Of a stretch of 64,000 nucleotides of DNA, positions 26,346 to 34,765 are shown one piece after another (the stretch's first letter is position 1; every line of letters starts with the position of its first letter). Source of the stretch: Streptomyces sp. RB17 (GTDB lineage Bacteria; Actinomycetota; Actinomycetes; Streptomycetales; Streptomycetaceae); assembly GCF_009604455.1 (NCBI RefSeq), contig NZ_WEGL01000005.1, positions 682,001 to 746,000 on the forward strand, read 5' to 3'. The notes beneath the pieces were generated by a model. It was not told the origin of the DNA. It ran no database searches and was given only the letters and a program-made list of their open reading frames with translations. The position numbers were made by a program, and so were the translations under genes.

Positions 26346-26617
26346 GCGCTGCCGCGGATCCGCTGACCAGGCGAACCGCCCACTGCCATCACCCCGCAGT
26401 GGAAGACGTCGACCATCCCCTCGGCCTGTCACTGCCGGAGCCGACGCTCGCCACGCCCACCTCGGACCCGGTGCTCCTTCCGGATCACGAACCCGACGTA
26501 TGGCCAGGGTTGCTGGCCGTCGCCGGTTGCCCACGTCCGACACCGAAGTGCGCGGCATGGATTCTCAGCGGTGAGTGCGATGGTGCCATGACCGGTGGGC
26601 ATGGTTCGGTGTCAGCG

Positions 26618-27523
26618 TCAGGGTGTTCGGGTCGCAGCGGCATCGCGGAGGAGTCCGGCGAAGGTCAGGGCGGCGGGGGTGAGCGAGTGGTCGGCCATGC
26701 GAACGAGGAGGATGCGGCGGATGGGGGCCGGCGGCTGGAGGGGCAGGACGTTGACGCCGGGTCGGATGCCTTCCAGGGCCAGGGTGGGGGCGAGGGCGAC
26801 GCCGATGCCGGCGGCGACCATGGCCTGGGCTTCCTGGTAGTCGTGGGCCTCGTAGGCGATGTGGGGCTCGAAGCCGACGGCGCGGCAGCCGCGGACGAGG
26901 GCTTCGGCCACCGGGTGATGGTCGGCGCGGGTGATCCAGGGGTCGTGCGCGAAGTCGGCGAGTGAGGCGGCGTCGCGGCCGGCGAGTGGATGGTGGTCGC
27001 TGACGAGAAGGGCCGGCGGGTCATCGAGGAGTGGGGTGACGACGATGTCCTCCCGGTCGATTCGGCTCCAGTCGTAGTCCCACATCAGCGACATTTCGAT
27101 CTCCCGGTTCTCCAGCATCGTCCAGAGCCCGGCGATGCGGGCGCTGCGGACGGTCAGCCGTACGTCGGGGTGGGCGTCCCGGAAGGCGATCACGGCCTGC
27201 GGGAGGAGCGAGGCGCCGACGGTGGGGAAGGTGCCGATGCGCAGTGTGCCCGCGCGCAGGCCGGCGTAGTCGGCGAGTTCGTTTTCCGCGGCCTGCAGTT
27301 CGCGTTCGATCCGTTGCCCTCGTTCGGCCAGCGCCCGTCCGGCGTCGGTGAGGGTGACGCCCCGGGCGTGGCGTTCCAGCAGGGGCTGGCCTGCCTCCGT
27401 TTCCAGGCGGCTGATCTGCTGCGATACCGCTGACGGTGTGTAGTTGAGGGCGCGGGCTGTCGCGGTCACCGAGCCGCGCCGGGCGACCTCCGTGAACAGC
27501 AAAATGCGCCGGACGTCGAGCAT
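26618..27523 (-). CDS. LysR-family transcriptional regulator
   Basis: The 301-residue protein has an N-terminal wHTH (ILLFTEVARRGSVTATARAL, YTPSAVSQQISRLETEAG) and a LysR substrate-binding domain (GTLRIGTFPTVGASLLP, VTPLLDDPPALLVSDHHPL, GIGVALAPTLAL). ATG at 27523 is chosen; an upstream ATG at 27544 would add MNAGGGG. It is divergent from the prpF-transporter operon, the usual arrangement for a LysR activator responding to the transported acid. Confidence 0.92.
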   Translation of the reverse strand: MLDVRRILLFTEVARRGSVTATARALNYTPSAVSQQISRLETEAGQPLLERHARGVTLTDAGRALAERGQRIERELQAAENELADYAGLRAGTLRIGTFPTVGASLLPQAVIAFRDAHPDVRLTVRSARIAGLWTMLENREIEMSLMWDYDWSRIDREDIVVTPLLDDPPALLVSDHHPLAGRDAASLADFAHDPWITRADHHPVAEALVRGCRAVGFEPHIAYEAHDYQEAQAMVAAGIGVALAPTLALEGIRPGVNVLPLQPPAPIRRILLVRMADHSLTPAALTFAGLLRDAAATRTP

Positions 27524-27669
27524 GCCGCCACCTCCAGCGTTCACTTCACCTTAATAGCTATGCAGATTTCCGAGATTGTACTTCACGCTGCCGTAACCCA
27601 CCGTGGAGGACACCACGCACGGCGAGACCGTCGGTGGGCTTCCCCTTCCATGTCTGTGAGGAGTCAGTT

Positions 27670-28788
27670 GTGCTGCGTCTGCAGGGCGAGATGATCCGCG
27701 GAGGAACCAGCAAGTGCTGGATCTTCGACCACCGCGACGTGGCCGCCACGGGCGTGGACGTCGACGCCCTCCTGCTCGCCGCCTTCAACGCCGCCGACCC
27801 CCGTCAGATCGACGGCGTGGGCGGCGCCTCCTCCACCACCTCCAAGGCCGCCGTCGTACGGGCGTCGGCCGAACACGGCGTGGATGTCGAGTACGCCTTC
27901 GCACAGGTCGGAATCGGCGACGAGCGCGTGGAGTGGGCCAGCAACTGCGGCAACTGCGCCACCGCCGTGGCCCTGTACGCCGTCCACCACGATCTCGTGC
28001 CGATCGCATCGGACACCACCACCGTCCGCATGCTCAACGTCAACACCGGGGCCCGCCTCACCGGCACGATCCCCACTCCCGCGGGCGTGGCCCCGGAGGA
28101 GGGCACGGCCGTGGTCCCGGGTACCTCGGCGCCGGGCGTGCCGGTCCTGCTCGGGTTCCAGGATCCGGCGGGCTCGACGACCGGCCGCGCACTGCCGACC
28201 GGCCGGGCACTGGACGAGCTGACCGGCCCGGACGGTCCCGTCGAGGCATCCCTGGTGGACGCCGGCGCGCCGGCCGCGCTCTTCGAGGCCAAGGCGTTCG
28301 GCCTCGACGGCACGGAATCCCTCACCGCGTTCGCCACCGCAGTGCCCGCGCTGACACTGCTGCGCCGCCAGGCAGCGCTGGCCATGGGCCTGGCCCGCGA
28401 GGACGGTCCGGTCAGCCACGCGGTGCCGAAAGTGGGCATCGTCGCCCGACCCGCGCTCTATCGCACCACACAGGGCATACTCGTCAACCAGGACGAGTAC
28501 GACCTGGCCGTGCGCATGGTCTCCATGCACGCCCCGCACCCGGCGATCGGCCTGACCTCCGCCGTGGCCCTGGCCACGGCCGCCGCCACCCCCGGCACCC
28601 TCGCCCACCGCGTCGCCCGGCAGACCGCCGACGGCACGCTGCGCCTGGGCACCCCCGCCGGCGTGATCACCACCCAAGCCGTCCCCGCACCGGACGGCGC
28701 GTCCCCCACGGTGCTGCTGCACCGCGCCGCCCGGCGTATCGCCCGAGCCGAACTCCTCGTTCCCGTCCTGGAAGGACGCCCCGCATGA
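27670..28788 (+). CDS. PrpF-type aconitate/methylaconitate isomerase
   Basis: The 372-residue protein begins LRLQGEMIRGGTSKCWIF with the PrpF signature, then GGASSTTSKAAVV and the ASNCGNCATAVALYAV motif (catalytic region), and later GHP-like MVSMHAPHPAIGLTSAV. PrpF proteins isomerise 2-methylaconitate, aconitate or 4-oxalomesaconate double bonds. GTG at 27670 is used because homology begins there. The gene overlaps the carrier gene by ATGA, so the two are co-translated. The carrier suggests the pathway starts with uptake of a di- or tricarboxylate. Confidence 0.92.
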   Translation: MLRLQGEMIRGGTSKCWIFDHRDVAATGVDVDALLLAAFNAADPRQIDGVGGASSTTSKAAVVRASAEHGVDVEYAFAQVGIGDERVEWASNCGNCATAVALYAVHHDLVPIASDTTTVRMLNVNTGARLTGTIPTPAGVAPEEGTAVVPGTSAPGVPVLLGFQDPAGSTTGRALPTGRALDELTGPDGPVEASLVDAGAPAALFEAKAFGLDGTESLTAFATAVPALTLLRRQAALAMGLAREDGPVSHAVPKVGIVARPALYRTTQGILVNQDEYDLAVRMVSMHAPHPAIGLTSAVALATAAATPGTLAHRVARQTADGTLRLGTPAGVITTQAVPAPDGASPTVLLHRAARRIARAELLVPVLEGRPA

Positions 28789-30182
28789 GCCGCAACGACG
28801 CTGCCCCGGGTACCGTCACCGCACCACCGGGCCGCATCCGCCGGATGCTGTCCCACCTGTACGTCCAGTGCCTGATCGCCGTCCTTCTCGGCGCCGCCGT
28901 GGGCGGGCTGTGGCCGTCCGTCGGCGCTGACCTGAAGCCGCTCGGCGACGGCTTCATCGCGCTGGTGAAGATGTTCATCGCGCCGATCATCTTCTGCACG
29001 GTCGTCCACGGCATCGCCTCCATGGGCAACGCCCGCGCGGTCGGCCGCGTGAGCCTGAAGGCTCTGGTCTACTTCGAGGTACTGACCACCGTGGCCATGG
29101 TGATCGGCCTGGTCGTCGTCAACGTCGTCAAGCCGGGCAGTGGGCTGCACGTTGATGTCTCGACCCTGTCCGCCAAGGGCCTGCCGCCGGAGTCGACCAC
29201 GGCCCATGCGGGCTTCGCCGAGTTCTTCCTCGCCATGATCCCGGCCACCCTGGTCAGCGCCCTGACCGGCAACGAGATCCTGCCGGTGCTGCTGGTGTCG
29301 GTGCTGTTCGGCTTCGGCCTGCACGCCAGCGGAGAGGCCGGCCTGAGCATCGCCCGGGGCGTCGAGAAGTTCTCCACGGTGCTGTTCACGCTCATCCGCT
29401 GGATCATGCGGCTGGCTCCCATCGGCGCGTTCGGCTCAATGGCCTTCACCATCGGCCACTACGGTCTGGGCACCCTGCGCCACCTGGCCCTGCTGGTCGG
29501 CTCGTTCTGGCTGACCTCCCTCCTTTTCGTCCTGGTCGTCCTCGGGACCGTGATGCGCCTGAACGGACTGCGGCTGCTGCCCTTCTTGCGCTACATCAAG
29601 GAAGAGCTGCTGATCGTCCTGGGCACCTCCTCCACCGAGCCCGTACTGCCGCGCATGATGGCCAAGCTCCAGCACGTGGGCGCCTCGAAACCGGTCGTCG
29701 GCATCACGCTGCCCGCCGGGTACTCCTTCAACCTCGACGGCACCGCCATCTACCTGACCATGGGCTCGGTCTTCCTCGCCCAGGCCCTCGGTATCGACCT
29801 CAGCCTCACCCAGCAGCTGGCCATGCTCGCCGTCATGCTGCTCACCTCCAAGGGCGCCGCAGGCGTCACCGGCTCCGGCTTCATCGCCCTGGCCGCCACT
29901 CTCAGCGCCGTCCCACACGTTCCGGTCGCCGCTCTCGCGCTGATCTTCGGCGTCGACCGGTTCATGTCCGAAGCCCGCGCCCTGACCAGCCTGGTCGGCA
30001 ACGGCGTCGCCACCCTGGCCGTCGCCCGCTGGGAGGGCGAGCTGGACGAGGACCGCGCCAAGGCCGTCCTGCGCGGCGAGATTCCCTACGCCCCTGCTCC
30101 CGCCCCTTCTGCGGTGCCGGCCGAGCCCGATCCGAAGGAGACGCCCACACCAACCCGCGACCCCGTGCCCGCCGCAAGCTGA
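28785..30182 (+). CDS. DctA-family dicarboxylate/cation symporter
   Basis: The 465-residue DAACS membrane protein has LYVQCLIAVLLGAAVG, LGDGFIALVKMFIAPIIFCT, LGTSSTEPVLPRMM (serine-rich reentrant loop), GYSFNLDGTAIYLTMGSVF and TSKGAAGVTGSGFIAL, all diagnostic for the DctA/GltP family. About eight membrane segments plus two hairpins are expected. It imports C4-dicarboxylates or related acids with H+ or Na+. The ATG overlaps the prpF stop. A strong terminator follows at 30191. Confidence 0.93.
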   Translation: MSRNDAAPGTVTAPPGRIRRMLSHLYVQCLIAVLLGAAVGGLWPSVGADLKPLGDGFIALVKMFIAPIIFCTVVHGIASMGNARAVGRVSLKALVYFEVLTTVAMVIGLVVVNVVKPGSGLHVDVSTLSAKGLPPESTTAHAGFAEFFLAMIPATLVSALTGNEILPVLLVSVLFGFGLHASGEAGLSIARGVEKFSTVLFTLIRWIMRLAPIGAFGSMAFTIGHYGLGTLRHLALLVGSFWLTSLLFVLVVLGTVMRLNGLRLLPFLRYIKEELLIVLGTSSTEPVLPRMMAKLQHVGASKPVVGITLPAGYSFNLDGTAIYLTMGSVFLAQALGIDLSLTQQLAMLAVMLLTSKGAAGVTGSGFIALAATLSAVPHVPVAALALIFGVDRFMSEARALTSLVGNGVATLAVARWEGELDEDRAKAVLRGEIPYAPAPAPSAVPAEPDPKETPTPTRDPVPAAS

Positions 30183-30190
30183 CCTCGCAG

Positions 30191-30232
30191 GGGCGGGCCG
30201 GCCCGGAGTAGACGCTCTGGGCCGGCCCGCCC
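30191..30232. terminator. Stem-loop terminator of prpF-dctA operon
   Basis: GGGCGGGCCGGCCC pairs perfectly with GGGCCGGCCCGCCC over 14 bp with a 14-nt loop, 8 bp after the carrier stop codon. Confidence 0.85.
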
Positions 30233-30443
30233 ATGTCTCAACAGGACGTCGTACTCGCCGTCCGGCCTGAAGGAACCTCTGGCCCTCCCGTACACCCGGT
30301 CTTCCAACCGCTGATCAAGTCCGGCGAACGCCGCGCTGAACTCGCGCATCGTCTGCCGCTTCGGTGATCAGCGATCCACGGATTCCCCGGCGTGCGCAAG
30401 GCGCCTGATCCGTACATCCGGGCAGGAGGTGCATCAGGCGGCC

Positions 30444-30875
30444 ATGGACGCGGAACCGGACCTTCGCGAGCCGACCACGGCCCGCAGGACCGAACTGGAA
30501 ATGCAGGCAGAGAAGTTGATCCGACAGCTCCAAGAGGTGCGCGATGAGCTCGAGGAGCTCACTGTCGCCGAGCGGGTCGCGCGCCGGCTGGCCGAACAAC
30601 TGCACGTCGTGACCGAGCAGGAAACGACGCCGCCGGGGGGTGACCGCCAGGTCGCGGGCCGCGCGGTGCTGCTGGTGCCGCGGCGCGAGCGCGACACCGA
30701 CGAGACGGTACTGGCAGAGGACTACCAGCGGACCATTGATGTGATGCGAGGGGCGGATACGCCAATCATGGTCAAGCAGGTCTGTGGTGAGCTGGGAATG
30801 TCCATCGAGCCAGCCAGGGCGAAGGCGCTGCGCGCGAAGCTGAACCGGCCGGCCGACCGGGGCTGGCTCCGCTAG
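30444..30875 (+). CDS. Coiled-coil hypothetical protein, shortened by amber stop
   Basis: The 143-residue protein has an N-terminal helical coiled-coil (ELEMQAEKLIRQLQEVRDEL) and a C-terminal winged-helix-like part (YQRTIDVMRGADTPIMVKQV, AKALRAKLNRPADRGWLR). Proteins of this type are common beside Streptomyces transposases, but no function is known. The reading continues in frame after the TAG at 30873-30875 as LADGEFTTTL before TGA, the expected native ending, so a nonsense mutation has probably removed about ten residues. The 30233-30443 interval upstream holds no gene I recognise. Confidence 0.55.
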   Translation: MDAEPDLREPTTARRTELEMQAEKLIRQLQEVRDELEELTVAERVARRLAEQLHVVTEQETTPPGGDRQVAGRAVLLVPRRERDTDETVLAEDYQRTIDVMRGADTPIMVKQVCGELGMSIEPARAKALRAKLNRPADRGWLR

Positions 30876-30939
30876 CTGGCCGACGGGGAATTCACCACCA
30901 CCCTGTGAGCTCGTTCTACCGCCCACCCGGCATGCGGAT

Positions 30940-31560
30940 CGGGCTGTAACGCCTCTGGCCCCGGCGGCAGTTGATGTCGTATGCGAAACAAGAGCAACCC
31001 CGCCGGGGGCACTGAGACGGTTGTCTACCAGTCCAGTCTGCAGCTGTCCAAGGCCACCCTGACCTTCCTCGGCGATCTGCTCCGAGTAGAGGGTGTGGCC
31101 GATCTTGACGTGGACATCCGGGCCGACCATCGCCGTCGACCATTCGACCATTCGGCCAGCACGAACGGCTCGGGCGGCACTGCCGCTGACCGGCGACGTT
31201 CCCTGCCCCAGAGCCGGGCCTCGGCCTGCATGTGCTCAAGCGAGGTGAACGCCCGTCCGCTCCAGAACGAGTCACGGACATAGGCACGGGCCGCTCCACT
31301 CTGGGCTTGTCCTTCGGCTTCGAAGCGCGAGCTGGATCCACCAACATGTCGTCGTGGGCGTCGAGTTCGGCGTACGACTTGTTGATCTGCGGGTCATAGA
31401 GGTCCGGCTTGTCCACCCCGGTCGTGACGTTGTCCGGCACCAGGCGTCGCGGGACGCCGCCCATGAAGTGGAAGGCTTCCGCGTGCGCGAGGGTCCAGGC
31501 GTGCCGGTCCATAGGACCTTCCGGGAACCGGGATTCGTTCTGACCAGCGGTTGCGTGATG
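30940..31560 (-). pseudogene. istA: IS21-family IstA transposase remnant
   Basis: The best-preserved piece reads AWTLAHAEAFHFMGGVPRRL, VPDNVTTGVDKPDLYDPQIN and SYAELDAHDDMLVDPARA, then KPKDKPRVERP. This is the DDE core of IstA. In other frames it continues as SGRAFTSLEHMQAEA and VAGQRQCRP. Several frameshifts are present and no istB is seen. The region to 31777 holds no other gene. Confidence 0.65.
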
Positions 31561-31777
31561 GCCACGGCTGAGGTGTGATCCGGCCCCGCCTCAAAGGGGC
31601 GACGCTTCGCGGAGACCCGATCACGAGCATTTCGGTCGACCAGGCGATGAGTTTCGATGCGAACGGGGGTCCTTTTGGGCGGACGCACTCGGCGTGGCAG
31701 TAGGGCGCCAGCCACCCAGTCCCGGAATCGTGCGCCTGCACTTGCCCAAGCCTGTTGACGAGTGAGGAGACCCCAGC

Positions 31778-32314
31778 GTGGACGACATCGTGGTGCAGAA
31801 GATCATTCGTCCCGAGCGCGTGGTGTCGGGCCCGTGGCTGAGGGTGATCGCTTCGAACCTCGAGTACCACCGTGCGACCTTCCTGTGGAAGTGTGAGGGC
31901 CTGTCGGAGGCCCAACTGCGGCAACCGCCCGTGCAGTCATCGGCGTTGACGCTGCTGGGGCTCATGCGCCATCTGCAGGGGGTCGAGCGGGCTTGGTTCC
32001 AGCGGACGCTGGCGGCCACAACCCCTCACTTCTATCCCTATCAGACCTACGTCACCGTTGCCGGTGACGAGTGGTACGACGAGTCGGACCCTACGCCGGC
32101 CAGGGACGTGTACGAGGACTATCTGAAGGCGTGCCAGGAGTCGCGGCAGGTGTTCGCACGGGTGACCGGCGATCCTGCACGCCTCGTGCCGAACCCGGAA
32201 TTCGGCGACACCGATGTCCGGTTCGTGCTCGAGCACGTGATCGAGGAGTACGCCCGCCACGTCGGCCACGCGGACATCCTCCGTGAAGCCATCGACGGTG
32301 CCGTCGGCGAGTAA
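31778..32314 (+). CDS. DinB-family protein (DUF664)
   Basis: The 178-residue protein has VIASNLEYHRATFLWKCEGL, LTLLGLMRHLQGVERAWF and VLEHVIEEYARHVGHADILRE. The conserved His positions (LMRH, EEYARH, GHAD) of this metal-binding four-helix family are kept. GTG start at 31778 follows GAGGAG. It is a paralogue of the 15.5-kb gene, and both end in LREAIDGAVGE. Function is unknown; a thiol-transferase or detoxification role is possible. Confidence 0.77.
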   Translation: MDDIVVQKIIRPERVVSGPWLRVIASNLEYHRATFLWKCEGLSEAQLRQPPVQSSALTLLGLMRHLQGVERAWFQRTLAATTPHFYPYQTYVTVAGDEWYDESDPTPARDVYEDYLKACQESRQVFARVTGDPARLVPNPEFGDTDVRFVLEHVIEEYARHVGHADILREAIDGAVGE

Positions 32315-32500
32315 CCCGACCTCGCGTCATCACGCGTCGAGATCCGGCATCACGAGAAGTCGGCGCAGCCTGTGTACAGCTGGATGTCGTAGGAGGGAGA
32401 TGGGTGAGATGGGTGTCTGGCGTAGCCTTCCCGCTGACCAATTGGCCTGCGACGCCCCAGCAGGTGCCTCGCCAGTTGTGCGCCCCGTAGTCGGCAGTCG

Positions 32501-32980
32501 TCAGATCTTGCGCTTGAGGCTGCTGCCGGGGCCGAGCCTGCCGGCCTCGTCGAGATCGTTGAGTACCGCGGGCAAACCGACGCGTAGCATCTTGCGCCGG
32601 ACATGGCCCAGGATCTGGGCCATGAAGAACCCGCCGGTTCCTGTGAAGCCCGTGTGATGGTAGGTGAAGCGAGTTCCTGCGGCATGGGGCTCGATCCGGT
32701 AGGCGACCTCGGTGGTCTCTCCGCCGCCGTGGTCGGTCCACGAGTAGCGGAGCAGTCGGGGTTCGTCCACCTCCAGCACGACGCAGTCGACGATGCCGCT
32801 CCATCCGGGCTTCGGCTTCGCGATGAACTGGAACTCGGTGCCGACAGTGGTGGCAAACCCTTCCGGGCGTGCGCCGGCACCCGTTGCGGTCCATAGGGGG
32901 ATGAGCGCCGGGTCGGTTACAGCGCGCCAAACGTTCGTGGGGGAGTGCGGGTAGTCGCAGACGATGTGGATGACGCTCAT
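32501..32980 (-). CDS. SRPBCC-domain protein (AHSA1/polyketide cyclase-like)
   Basis: The 159-residue protein has the START/SRPBCC pattern: VCDYPHSPTNVWRAVTDP, FQFIAKPKPGWSGIVDC, VLEVDEPRLLRYSW, then TRFTYHHTGFTGTGGFF in the C-terminal strand and helix. It probably binds a hydrophobic ligand. ATG at 32980 is chosen; an upstream ATG (MGAP) is possible. It is divergent from a TetR gene with a perfect palindrome in between. Confidence 0.86.
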   Translation of the reverse strand: MSVIHIVCDYPHSPTNVWRAVTDPALIPLWTATGAGARPEGFATTVGTEFQFIAKPKPGWSGIVDCVVLEVDEPRLLRYSWTDHGGGETTEVAYRIEPHAAGTRFTYHHTGFTGTGGFFMAQILGHVRRKMLRVGLPAVLNDLDEAGRLGPGSSLKRKI

Positions 32981-33019
32981 GGGAGCTCCCAACGCTGTAG
33001 TGAAGTCTCAGGCACCAAA

Positions 33020-33034
33020 TTACAGTGACTGTAA
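33020..33034. promoter_or_regulatory. TetR operator TTACAGTGACTGTAA
   Basis: A palindrome (7-bp arms, central G) lies between the divergent SRPBCC and tetR genes, with a further CTGTAAATCTACAG overlap on its right side. It is placed 40 bp upstream of the SRPBCC start. Confidence 0.65.
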
Positions 33035-33081
33035 ATCTACAGCAGCAGTACTAATCGTGTCCCTGGAGGTACGCTGCCTTC

Positions 33082-33840
33082 GTGAGCACGGTGGACTGGA
33101 CGGGATGGCGCAGGCAGGTCGGGGAGCCGGAGACCGAGGGACTGCGGGAACGCAAGAAGCGCCTGATGCGGCAACGCCTGTCGGACACGGCCACCGAGAT
33201 GTTCTTGGAGCGCGGCTTCGACGGCGTCCGCGTGTCAGAGATCGCCCACGCGTGCGGGGTCTCGGAGAAGACGGTCTTCAACTACTTCCCCACCAAGGAA
33301 TCGCTGATCCTGGACCTCGGCGAGACGACGATGACCGCCCTGCGCGCCGGCCTGGCCGCCCCTGGCCGCTGCCCGGTCGACGCAGTGTTGCGGATCCTGT
33401 CCGACGAACTGCATGGCATGACGTCGTGGATCGCTGCGCAAGACGACCCTGTCCAAGCTGCCGCCACGATCCGGCGATTCCGCGAGCTGATCCGGTCCAC
33501 GCCCTCGCTGCGGGCCTATCACCGCGACATGACCGACCGGCTCGTCGGCGCTGCAGCCGAGGCGCTGGCCCATCGCACCGGAATGAGCCCGGAGGACCCG
33601 GAGCCGCAGATCGCGGCAACGGCTCTGCTCGGGCTGTGGCCCATCCAGTTCCGGAGCCTGGGGAAGCACCTGGACGGCGTCCGCACACCTGAGCAGGTGC
33701 ATGAGGCGGTGACCGCCGACGTCCGCCGTGCAGCCAAGCTCATCGAGACCGGCCTGGCCTCGTTCAAGGATCTTGGAGAACCGCCGATGCTCACGACCGC
33801 GACGCATCCCGAGCAAGGGCAGGACCTACCGACTCGTTGA
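33082..33840 (+). CDS. TetR-family transcriptional regulator
   Basis: The 252-residue protein starts GTG. The HTH is at about residues 25-70 (KKRLMRQRLSDTATEMFLER, VSEIAHACGVSEKTVFNYFPTKESLI), followed by a long C-terminal domain of the MftR/AcrR-type (EDPEPQIAATALLGLW). The last 20 residues overlap in another frame with a ricin-lectin fragment, suggesting a recombination junction near 33.8 kb. It is probably the repressor of the divergent SRPBCC gene. Confidence 0.87.
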   Translation: MSTVDWTGWRRQVGEPETEGLRERKKRLMRQRLSDTATEMFLERGFDGVRVSEIAHACGVSEKTVFNYFPTKESLILDLGETTMTALRAGLAAPGRCPVDAVLRILSDELHGMTSWIAAQDDPVQAAATIRRFRELIRSTPSLRAYHRDMTDRLVGAAAEALAHRTGMSPEDPEPQIAATALLGLWPIQFRSLGKHLDGVRTPEQVHEAVTADVRRAAKLIETGLASFKDLGEPPMLTTATHPEQGQDLPTR

Positions 33841-34130
33841 CGCGCTCAGCAACATTCACCAGGGGGAGGGTGGGGAGCGAGCGGCCGCCGACGGCTGGGG
33901 CGCCACGGCCGACGGCGCCCCAGCCCGGCAGGCCGCGTGGAACGGTGGCACGAACCAGCAGTGGACCATCACCCACCGGGGCGACGGCCGCTACTCGGTC
34001 GCCGGCCGCGCCACCGGCCTGGTCCTCGACGGCGGGGGCAGCGTCGCCTCCGGCTCGGTCACCAATAGGTGGTCGTGCAACGGCAGCACCAACCTGCTCT
34101 GGACCTTCACCGCTCAGCACCGTGAGGAGG
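33822..34130 (+). pseudogene. Ricin-type lectin (CBM13) domain fragment
   Basis: The frame reads TYRLVDALSNIHQGEGG, GAPARQAAWNGGTNQQWTIT, YSVAGRATGLVLDGGGS and NGSTNLLWTF. The repeated Q-x-W motif (QQW, LLW) and the spacing are those of ricin B-like carbohydrate-binding repeats at the end of secreted Streptomyces glycosidases. There is no start, no signal peptide and no catalytic domain, so this is a torn-off fragment. No gene is seen from 34130 to the IS605-type element. Confidence 0.6.
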
Positions 34131-34369
34131 CGCCGTTCGCCGCTCACACGAGGACGCACGCACCGCATGCCCTGGACGTCTCATGGTCGGGCGTGTTCAT
34201 CGCTACCACCATGACACCGTCGCCCGGGCTCCAGCCCGGTCACCGGCGACAACGAGATGAAACGGCTCGGTGGCCGGACGCGTACGGAGGTGTCCGACCG
34301 GTTCAGCATGATCTAGCGACGAACCCCGACCGTTCACGGCCGGGAGCAATCGCTTCTCAAGATAGGGGC

Positions 34370-34743
34370 GACCTGCACAGGCGCACGGGTCTGCACTGTT
34401 GACGAAGTGATCGCCCCACAGGCATTTGCGATGTGGCCGGGGAACTCCTGCCGCAGGCGTCGAGCCGAGACGCCGTTGAGGCTGCCGATGAGTCTGGAGG
34501 TGGTGACCTTCGGCGGGTGGTGCACCAGTAGGTGGACGTGATCGTGCTCGCCGTTGAACTCCACCGGCTCGGTTTCGAAGTTGGCGCACACGGCGCGCAT
34601 GATCTCTTCGCAGCGTCGAAGGAGCTCGTCGGTGAACGGTCCGCGCCGGTACTTGGCCGGTACTTGGGCGTGAAGACCAAGTGAGCATGGAGGGTGTAGA
34701 CGACCGTACGACCCCTACGGATATTGGGGTTTGGGCTTTTCAT
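34370..34743 (-). pseudogene. tnpA: IS200/IS605 TnpA (HUH Tyr transposase), disrupted by 11-bp duplication
   Basis: The start region TVVYTLHAHLVFTPKYR and, in another frame, EIMRAVCANFETEPVEFNGE, HDHVHLLVHHPPKV (the HUH motif) and SRLIGSLNGVSARRLR are typical TnpA. The frames are separated by a tandem duplication of CCGGTACTTGG (34646-34656 and 34657-34667, plus strand). Deleting one copy restores KYRRGPFTDELLRRCEEIMR in frame. The C-terminus is also shifted (KCLWGDHFVNSA), and the region with the catalytic Tyr is not recognisable. The element therefore cannot supply its own transposase. Confidence 0.77.
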
Positions 34744-34765
34744 CGAGGTGACACAGATCAACGAT

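Noticed and set aside
27714..30182. An 822-codon open frame on the plus strand across prpF
   Set aside because: Its first part is an Arg/Pro-rich shadow of prpF; only the part from 28785, the DctA-type carrier, is real.
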